Shown here piece by piece: positions 1 through 4,357 of a stretch of 6,414 nt of DNA. The notes under the pieces were generated by a model. It was not told where the DNA came from, did not search any database, and worked only from the letters and a program-made list of their open reading frames with translations. Made by a program: the position numbers and the translations under genes. The stretch is from assembly GCA_020354085.1 (NCBI GenBank), contig CP070641.1, positions 514,173 to 520,586 on the forward strand. Reading direction: 5' to 3'. The first letter of the stretch is position 1; each line of letters begins with the position of its first letter. This DNA is from Pseudomonadota bacterium (lineage in GTDB: Bacteria; Pseudomonadota; Gammaproteobacteria; Acidiferrobacterales; Sulfurifustaceae).

Positions 1-1
1 G

Positions 2-574
2 TCGTTGTCGGAGAAAGTGGACCAGCTCGTGGTCGGTGGCGGCATCGCCAACACCTTCCTCGCGGCGGCCGGCAAGAAGATCGGCAAGTCGCTCGCCGAG
101 GCGGATCTGATCCCGACCGCGAAGAGTCTGATGGAAAAAATGCAGAAGCGTGGCGCGACGATCCCGATCGCAGTCGACGTGGTGGTCGGCAAGAAGTTCG
201 ACGCCAACGAGAAGGCCGTGCTCAAGGATGCGGGCGCCGTAGCCGATGACGAAATGATCTTCGACATCGGTCCCAAGAGCGCCCAAGAGCTGGCCGACAT
301 CATCATGAAGGCCGGCACCGTAGTGTGGAACGGACCCGTGGGTGTGTTCGAGTTCGACCAGTTCGGCGAGGGCACCAAGATGATCGCCGACGCCATCGCC
401 AAGACCAATGCGTTTACCCTGGCGGGCGGCGGTGACACAATCGCCGCGATCCAGAAGTACAACATCTACGACAAGGTGTCGTACATCTCGACCGCCGGTG
501 GTGCCTTCCTTGAGTTCCTCGAAGGCAAGAAGCTGCCGGCCGTGGAAATCCTCGAGCAGCGCGCGAAGAAATGA
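2..574 (+). CDS. pgk: Phosphoglycerate kinase, C-terminal half (5' end outside window)
   Basis: Phosphoglycerate kinase interconverts 1,3-bisphosphoglycerate + ADP and 3-phosphoglycerate + ATP in the cytoplasm, serving glycolysis and, in reverse, gluconeogenesis and the Calvin cycle. The reading frame is open from the window edge, so 190 codons of a roughly 390-codon gene are present. They cover most of the C-terminal, nucleotide-binding domain. Family motifs are clear: VVGGGIANTFLAAAGK near the left edge, AVDVVV, the WNGPVGVFE segment (from 326), the nucleotide-binding GGGDT loop (425-439) and the terminal STAGGAFLEFLEGKKLPAVEIL-type block split over the last 30 residues. The TTG at 5 is an internal Leu codon and not a start. 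The gene is followed after 101 bases by pyk and then by fba in the same direction, the usual order in proteobacterial gap-pgk-pyk-fba clusters. No truncation or frameshift is visible in the part present. The family assignment is certain. Confidence 0.97.
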   Translation, partial: SLSEKVDQLVVGGGIANTFLAAAGKKIGKSLAEADLIPTAKSLMEKMQKRGATIPIAVDVVVGKKFDANEKAVLKDAGAVADDEMIFDIGPKSAQELADIIMKAGTVVWNGPVGVFEFDQFGEGTKMIADAIAKTNAFTLAGGGDTIAAIQKYNIYDKVSYISTAGGAFLEFLEGKKLPAVEILEQRAKK

Positions 575-576
575 TG

Positions 577-675
577 GGTTTCAGGTTTCAAGTTGAAGGT
601 CTCAAGTTGATTTCGTGACCCGCGCTGTTGGCATTAGACCTTAAACCTGAAACATCAAACCTGAAACCTGAATCT
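577..675. repeat. Facing arrays of a 7-base repeat (GGTTTCA / TGAAACC) filling the pgk-pyk gap
   Basis: Five contiguous heptads at 577-611 read GGTTTCA, GGTTTCA, AGTTGAA, GGTCTCA, AGTTGAT. Here 584-597 and 598-611 are 14-mers differing at two positions. After a 22-base spacer (612-633), six heptads of the opposite orientation run from 634 to 675: TTAGACC, TTAAACC, TGAAACA, TCAAACC, TGAAACC, TGAATCT. The arms can pair: 585-602 matches the reverse complement of 636-653 at 16 of 18 positions, and 577-583 is an exact complement of 662-668 in another register. In RNA this would give alternative long hairpins. The array ends on the base before the pyk ATG. It resembles dispersed intergenic repeats rather than a gene. 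I cannot name a family. It is not followed by a T tract, so it is not an ordinary terminator. Confidence 0.8.
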
Positions 676-2100
676 ATGCTGCGTAGAACAAAAATCGTTG
701 CAACACTTGGCCCGGCGACCGACGCGCTGGGCGTACTCGACAAGTTGATCGAAGCCGGCCTCGACGTGGCACGGCTCAACTTCTCGCACGATCGACACGA
801 GGTTCACCGCAAGCGCGCCGAAGTCGTGCGCGAGCGCGCCAAGGCCTACGACCGCGAGGTCGGTGTCCTGGTCGATTTGCAGGGCCCCAAGATTCGCATC
901 GGCAAGTTCAAGGACGGCCCAATTGAGCTTACCGCCGGCGCGAACTTCATTCTCGATGCGGATCTCGGGCTCGACGCCGGAACGCGTGAGCGGGTCGGAG
1001 TGACTTACAAGCAACTGCCCACTGACGTGAGCCGCGGCAGCACGTTGTTGCTGGACGACGGGCGTATTGTGCTGTGGGTCGAGAAAGTCGAGGGTAACGC
1101 CATCACCTGCCGTGTCGTGGTAGGTGGATTGCTTTCGAATAACAAGGGCATCAACCGTCAGGGTGGCGGTCTCTCGGCGAAGGCGCTCACTGACAAGGAC
1201 CGCGAGGACATCAAGATTGCGGCAGAAATTCGCGCCGACTATATCGCCATCTCTTTTCCGCGCAGTGCCGAGGACGTGAACGAGGCGCGGCAATTGTTGC
1301 GCGCCGCCGGTGGCAAGGGCGGGGTTATCGCCAAGATCGAGCGCGCGGAGGCGGTGGAAAACATCGAGGCCATCGTTCAGGCGGCGGACGCAATCATGAT
1401 CGCGCGCGGTGACCTGGCGGTGGAAATCGGCGATGCCGCCGTACCGCCGATCCAAAAGCGACTGATTCGCCAGGCGCGCGAGGCCAACAGGGTTGTGATT
1501 ACCGCCACGCAGATGATGGAATCGATGATTGAGAATGCGATTCCGACGCGCGCGGAGGTGTCAGATGTGGCCAATGCGGTGATCGACGGCACCGACGCGG
1601 TGATGTTGTCGGCCGAAACCGCCGCCGGCAAGCATCCGATTGCGGCTGTCTCTGCCATGGATCGCGTGTGCAAGGTGGCCGAACAGGAACTCGAAGTGAA
1701 ACGCTCGCGGCATCGCCTCGAGGATGTGTTCAGTCGGGTGGATGAGGCCATTGCCATGGCCACCATGTTTACCGCCAATCACTTGCCGGTACGTGCCATC
1801 GCCGCCCTTACGGAATCCGGGTCTACGCCATTGTGGATGTCGCGCATCAGTTCGGGCGTGCCGATCTACGCCTTGACGAGCCATGTGGAGACGCGTAGAA
1901 AGGTCACGCTTTATCGCGGTGTCTATCCGGTCGCATTCGAGATCACCACGTCTGATCATGCGACCGTCAATCGCGAAGCGATGGATGAGTTGCGCCGGCG
2001 CGGGACGGTGCGCGACGGCGATCTGGTGATTATCACCAAGGGCGATCTCACCGGCGTCATGGGTGGTACCAACGCCATGAAGATCGCCGTGGTGAAGTAG
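676..2100 (+). CDS. pyk: Pyruvate kinase
   Basis: Pyruvate kinase transfers phosphate from phosphoenolpyruvate to ADP, giving pyruvate and ATP, the last step of glycolysis. At 474 residues it is full length for bacterial enzymes. Visible motifs in order are RTKIVATLGP at the N-terminus, RLNFSH (33-38), DLQGPKIRIG (68-77), the B domain (about 75-165), IAKIE with the likely catalytic Lys220 and metal ligand Glu222, MIARGDLAVEIG with Asp246, TATQMMESM (276-284), and PTRAEVSDVANAV followed by DAVMLSAETAAGKHP. The regulatory C-terminal domain (about 345-474) is complete. The frame is open back to a TGA at 616-618, and a TTG at 628 would add 16 residues encoded by the upstream heptad repeat. I choose the ATG at 676 because pyruvate kinases begin at this point. 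No Shine-Dalgarno sequence precedes it. Probably cotranscribed with pgk and fba. Confidence 0.97.
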   Translation: MLRRTKIVATLGPATDALGVLDKLIEAGLDVARLNFSHDRHEVHRKRAEVVRERAKAYDREVGVLVDLQGPKIRIGKFKDGPIELTAGANFILDADLGLDAGTRERVGVTYKQLPTDVSRGSTLLLDDGRIVLWVEKVEGNAITCRVVVGGLLSNNKGINRQGGGLSAKALTDKDREDIKIAAEIRADYIAISFPRSAEDVNEARQLLRAAGGKGGVIAKIERAEAVENIEAIVQAADAIMIARGDLAVEIGDAAVPPIQKRLIRQAREANRVVITATQMMESMIENAIPTRAEVSDVANAVIDGTDAVMLSAETAAGKHPIAAVSAMDRVCKVAEQELEVKRSRHRLEDVFSRVDEAIAMATMFTANHLPVRAIAALTESGSTPLWMSRISSGVPIYALTSHVETRRKVTLYRGVYPVAFEITTSDHATVNREAMDELRRRGTVRDGDLVIITKGDLTGVMGGTNAMKIAVVK

Positions 2101-2147
2101 GCGCGCGGCGCTACCAACGATTTCGTTTTCTTAAGACCAAACTTCCC

Positions 2148-2154
2148 GAGGAGG
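2148..2154 (+). promoter_or_regulatory. Strong Shine-Dalgarno sequence of fba
   Basis: GAGGAGG lies five bases before the ATG at 2160. It fixes the fba start and contrasts with pyk immediately upstream, which has no such site. This suggests that aldolase is translated much more strongly than pyruvate kinase from a shared mRNA. Confidence 0.85.
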
Positions 2155-2159
2155 ACAAT

Positions 2160-3224
2160 ATGGCACTGGTTACTCTGCGCCAACTGCTGGATCACGCCGC
2201 CGAGCACAAATACGGCGTCCCGGCGTTCAACGTCAATAACCTCGAGCAGATGCGCGCCATCATGGAAGCGGCTGCCGAGACCGACAGCCCGGTGATCGTG
2301 CAGGCCTCGGCCGGCGCGCGCAAGTACGCCGGCGCGCCGTTCCTGCGTCACCTGATCCTGGCGGCGATTGAGGAGTTCCCCCACATCCCGGTGTGCATGC
2401 ACCAGGACCATGGCACCAGCCCGGCCGTCTGCCAGCGTTCGATTCAGCTTGGCTTCAGCTCGGTGATGATGGACGGTTCGCTCAAGGAAGACGGCAAGAC
2501 CCCGTCGTCCTATGAATACAACGTCGACGTCACCAAGCGTGTGGTCGACATGGCGCATGCCTGCGGCGTGTCGGTCGAGGGTGAGCTTGGCTGTCTCGGT
2601 TCGCTGGAAAGCGGCATGGCTGGCGAGGAAGACGGCGTCGGCGCCGAGGGCAAGCTCGATCACAGCCAGCTGCTGACCGACCCGAACGAGGCCGCAGACT
2701 TCGTGAAGAAGACCGGCGTCGACGCGCTCGCGATCGCCATCGGCACTTCGCACGGCGCCTACAAGTTCACCCGTCCGCCGACGGGCGACATTCTCGCCAT
2801 CGACCGGATTAAGGAGATCCACAAGCGCATCCCGAACGTGCACCTCGTCATGCATGGTTCGAGCTCGGTGCCGCAGGAGTGGCTGAAGATCATCAACAGC
2901 TACGGCGGCGACATGGGCCAGACCTATGGCGTGCCGGTGGAAGAGATTGTGCAGGGCATCAAGAGCGGTGTGCGCAAAGTGAATATTGACACCGACCTCC
3001 GCATGGCCTCGACCGGCGCGGTGCGCAAGTTCCTGGCCGAGAACAAGAAGGAATTCGACCCGCGCAAGTGGCTCACCGCCGCCACCAAGGGCATGAAGGA
3101 CATCTGCAAGGCCCGCTACGAGGCCTTCGGCTGCGCCGGCAACGCCTCGAAGATCAAGGTGCTATCGCTCGAAGCCATGACCAATCGTTACGCCAAGGGC
3201 GAGCTCGCTCCGAAGGTCAATTGA
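2160..3224 (+). CDS. fba: Class II fructose-bisphosphate aldolase (CbbA-type)
   Basis: Class II aldolase uses a divalent metal, usually zinc, to cleave fructose 1,6-bisphosphate reversibly into dihydroxyacetone phosphate and glyceraldehyde 3-phosphate. The same family also makes sedoheptulose bisphosphate in the Calvin cycle. The protein has 354 residues, matching the length of CbbA-type enzymes of autotrophic proteobacteria. Seen directly: PAFNVNN (21-27), HQDHG with predicted catalytic Asp83 and metal ligand His84, VEGELG with Glu142, GTSHG with metal ligand His198, HGSSS (232-236) with the third His, and the phosphate-binding NIDTD (275-279). It begins 59 bases after pyk behind a strong GAGGAGG site and ends 23 bases before a strong terminator, so it is the last gene of the pgk-pyk-fba operon. 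Its codons are strongly biased to C- or G-ending forms, as expected for a highly expressed gene. The Calvin-cycle role is inferred; the enzyme class is certain. Confidence 0.97.
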   Translation: MALVTLRQLLDHAAEHKYGVPAFNVNNLEQMRAIMEAAAETDSPVIVQASAGARKYAGAPFLRHLILAAIEEFPHIPVCMHQDHGTSPAVCQRSIQLGFSSVMMDGSLKEDGKTPSSYEYNVDVTKRVVDMAHACGVSVEGELGCLGSLESGMAGEEDGVGAEGKLDHSQLLTDPNEAADFVKKTGVDALAIAIGTSHGAYKFTRPPTGDILAIDRIKEIHKRIPNVHLVMHGSSSVPQEWLKIINSYGGDMGQTYGVPVEEIVQGIKSGVRKVNIDTDLRMASTGAVRKFLAENKKEFDPRKWLTAATKGMKDICKARYEAFGCAGNASKIKVLSLEAMTNRYAKGELAPKVN

Positions 3225-3246
3225 TCTGGCCAGTTGTTGAAGCAAG

Positions 3247-3278
3247 AAATGGGGGCGGGTAACCGCCCCCATTTTTTT
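3247..3278 (+). terminator. Intrinsic terminator of the pgk-pyk-fba operon
   Basis: A perfect 12-bp inverted repeat (3247-3258 with 3263-3274, core GGGGGCGG/CCGCCCCC) closes a GTAA loop, which is a GNRA-type tetraloop in RNA. T residues run from 3272 to 3278, the first three being part of the stem. It starts 23 bases after the fba stop codon. The reverse strand has only a weak, interrupted T run after the hairpin, so termination is expected mainly in the + direction. Confidence 0.93.
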
Positions 3279-3281
3279 GGC

Positions 3282-3360
3282 GGGGGCGGGTGCTGTACAG
3301 GGACGTACGAATGTCGCGAGAGACAGGAAGTCGAAAGCGACGAACCGCCCCCTTTCTTTT
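3282..3360 (+). repeat. Split second copy of the terminator hairpin with a 51-base insert
   Basis: The 10-mer GGGGGCGGGT of the fba terminator (3251-3260) recurs exactly at 3282-3291, and the matching AACCGCCCCC (3261-3270) recurs exactly at 3343-3352. In the first copy the two halves touch. In the second they are separated by 51 bases (3292-3342). The second right half is followed by TTTCTTTTTTC, so this may be a second, weaker intrinsic terminator with an enlarged loop. The insert has its own pairing: GTAC at 3295-3298 with 3305-3308, and GTCGC at 3313-3317 with GCGAC at 3337-3341. This would give a branched fold. The copy relationship is read directly from the sequence; insertion or duplication as the mechanism, and any terminator activity, are inferences. 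Confidence 0.6.
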
Positions 3361-3407
3361 TTCTTCGCGCAACGGGCGTGCGAATGGCAACGCTGTGCGG
3401 GATGCAT

Positions 3408-3436
3408 TTGCATTTCTTGTTCGACGGGTTGATATT
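3408..3436 (+). promoter_or_regulatory. Possible promoter of the CPCC gene, predicting a leaderless mRNA
   Basis: TTGCAT (3408-3413), a 17-base spacer and GATATT (3431-3436) form a sub-consensus sigma-70-like pair (3/6 and 4/6 matches). A start site about seven bases further on would fall at the ATG at 3443. This agrees with the lack of a Shine-Dalgarno sequence before that ATG. The -35 element overlaps an inverted repeat, ATGCA-TT-TGCAT (3402-3413). Such matches arise by chance, so the call is weak. Confidence 0.3.
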
Positions 3437-3442
3437 TTGTCC

Positions 3443-3841
3443 ATGCTCCTCGCGTCCAAGAAGTTCCCCTGTCCGTGTTGCGGTTACCTGGTATTCGACC
3501 GGCAGCCCGGCTCGAACAAGCAGTGCCCGATTTGTCTGTGGGAAGACGATCTCGCGCAGCTGCGTTTTCCACGCATGCCCGGCAGTGCCAATCACGTCTC
3601 GCTCGAGCAGGCGCAACACAACTTCATCGACTTCGGGACCGCCGAGCGACGCCGTCAGGGCGAGGGTCGCGACCCGTTCGACATCGAGGGGCGCGAGGCC
3701 GATTGGCGTCTCCTCGATCCGGAACGGGACAATATCGAGGAACCGCAACGTGGCGTCGACTACGGCGACACCTATCCGCTGGGCGATACTACCGTGCTTT
3801 ATTATTGGCGTGAGACCTACTGGCGCCGTCTTGCAAGTTAG
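3443..3841 (+). CDS. Small CPCC-type cysteine-rich protein (zinc-ribbon-like), function unknown
   Basis: This 132-residue protein carries CPCC at 10-13 and CPIC at 28-31, followed by WEDD (33-36) and an NHVSLEQAQHNF stretch (50-61). The layout matches the bacterial 'CPCC' cysteine-rich family. Four paired cysteines suggest a structural zinc site or rubredoxin-like knuckles; the fifth, Cys13, could also be redox active. The C-terminal half is acidic and aromatic, ending YYWRETYWRRLAS. No signal peptide or membrane segment is seen, so it is probably cytoplasmic. The open frame extends upstream to about 3290, into the terminator-like repeat. I choose the ATG at 3443 because it puts the CPCC motif near the N-terminus, as in relatives. 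No Shine-Dalgarno sequence is present. It stands between two operons and is probably transcribed alone. The molecular role of the family is not established to my knowledge. Confidence 0.8.
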   Translation: MLLASKKFPCPCCGYLVFDRQPGSNKQCPICLWEDDLAQLRFPRMPGSANHVSLEQAQHNFIDFGTAERRRQGEGRDPFDIEGREADWRLLDPERDNIEEPQRGVDYGDTYPLGDTTVLYYWRETYWRRLAS

Positions 3842-3880
3842 TCGCTAAGACTCGCTCGTCTCCGGTCACGTCAGAGCCAA

Positions 3881-3898
3881 TTGCTGCGGTTGCTGCGC
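3881..3898 (+). repeat. Tandem 9-base repeat in the leader of the channel module
   Basis: TTGCTGCGG (3881-3889) is followed directly by TTGCTGCGC (3890-3898), one mismatch apart. It lies in the 122-base gap between the CPCC gene and the membrane module, where the promoter of the module would be expected. A small stem (GCCGC 3922-3926 with GCGGC 3935-3939, loop of eight) lies just downstream. No convincing -35/-10 pair was found. It may be a regulator site or a chance repeat. Confidence 0.3.
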
Positions 3899-3963
3899 GC
3901 GCCGTTGCCAGAAAGCCCACGGCCGCGCATCATGGCGGCTAGCAAACTGAGGGAGGATCGCTG

Positions 3964-4347
3964 GTGAACCGTGAAAAGGTTGTCTTCGCCTTTTTTATCG
4001 TTTTGGCGCTCACACTGAACTTCGGCTTTGTCATCGGTGAGATCGACAATCCGCATCATCACAACGTCTACGAGCTGTACGCGGCGTTGGTGGTGAGCCT
4101 GATCGCCACGGTGCTTAAGTTCGGCGATCGCACGCACTTGGGTTCCGTGCTGCTCGCCACCAGCTTGGTCGCGGACCTGCAGCTCATCGCCGCCGCGTTG
4201 GTTTGGGGGTGGGCCGAGAACACGGCGCCTGCTGGCCTGACACCCTCGACCATGGCAGCAATCGTGTCGCTCGCCGCGGGGGCAGTGCTCGCCAACGTCA
4301 CCTCCGTGGTAATGCTTGTTGCCGAGACCTTGACCATCCGACGCTGA
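3964..4347 (+). CDS. Four-helix inner-membrane protein (DUF6394-like), candidate channel partner
   Basis: This is a 127-residue, very hydrophobic protein with about four predicted membrane helices (roughly 6-24, 36-52, 59-82 and 95-122). Lys/Arg residues at the N-terminus, in the KFGDR turn (52-56) and at the C-terminal RR suggest both ends are cytoplasmic. The first external loop has DNPHHHN (28-34), a possible metal or proton site. Asp71 lies inside the third helix. The sequence resembles, from memory, the uncharacterised DUF6394 group of gammaproteobacteria; the family name needs a profile search. The GTG start at 3964 is supported by GGGAGG at 3951-3956, seven bases upstream. The stop is only ten bases before the channel gene, so the two are almost surely one operon and probably one complex. 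No enzymatic motif is seen. An auxiliary or regulatory subunit of the channel is an inference from this linkage. Confidence 0.85.
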   Translation: MNREKVVFAFFIVLALTLNFGFVIGEIDNPHHHNVYELYAALVVSLIATVLKFGDRTHLGSVLLATSLVADLQLIAAALVWGWAENTAPAGLTPSTMAAIVSLAAGAVLANVTSVVMLVAETLTIRR

Positions 4348-4357
4348 GCGCGCCGCG

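Noticed and set aside
628..675. TTG start at 628 extending pyruvate kinase by 16 residues
   Set aside because: The extension is encoded by the heptad repeat, has no Shine-Dalgarno site and precedes the conserved N-terminus of the family (MLRRTKIVATLGP at 676).
577..675. CRISPR-like array
   Set aside because: The 7-base units are contiguous without spacers, and the two halves face each other; no CRISPR repeat or cas gene is present.
655..1455. Minus-strand open frame of 266 codons opposite pyk
   Set aside because: It is antisense to a certain enzyme gene, has no recognisable motif, and reflects GC-rich codon bias.
2116..2130. Small inverted repeat AACG/CGTT before a T-rich stretch in the pyk-fba gap
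   Set aside because: Only four base pairs can form with a real loop, too weak for a terminator; the 59-base gap and strong fba ribosome site fit one operon.
1956..2855. Minus-strand open frame of 299 codons opposite the end of pyk and fba
   Set aside because: It spans two certain genes on the other strand and their gap, and shows no family motifs; a shadow of GC-rich coding sequence.
3251..3290. G-quadruplex from four G runs
   Set aside because: The runs are separated by a 22-base C-rich segment that pairs perfectly with them, so the hairpin is far more likely.
3188..3748. Minus-strand open frames across the terminator and CPCC gene
   Set aside because: They read through the terminator and repeat, lack motifs, and conflict with the CPCC gene, whose cysteine pattern is specific.
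3234..3848. 204-codon + strand frame overlapping the CPCC gene in another frame
   Set aside because: It starts inside the fba terminator region and its translation is Arg/Ser/Thr-rich with no domain pattern.
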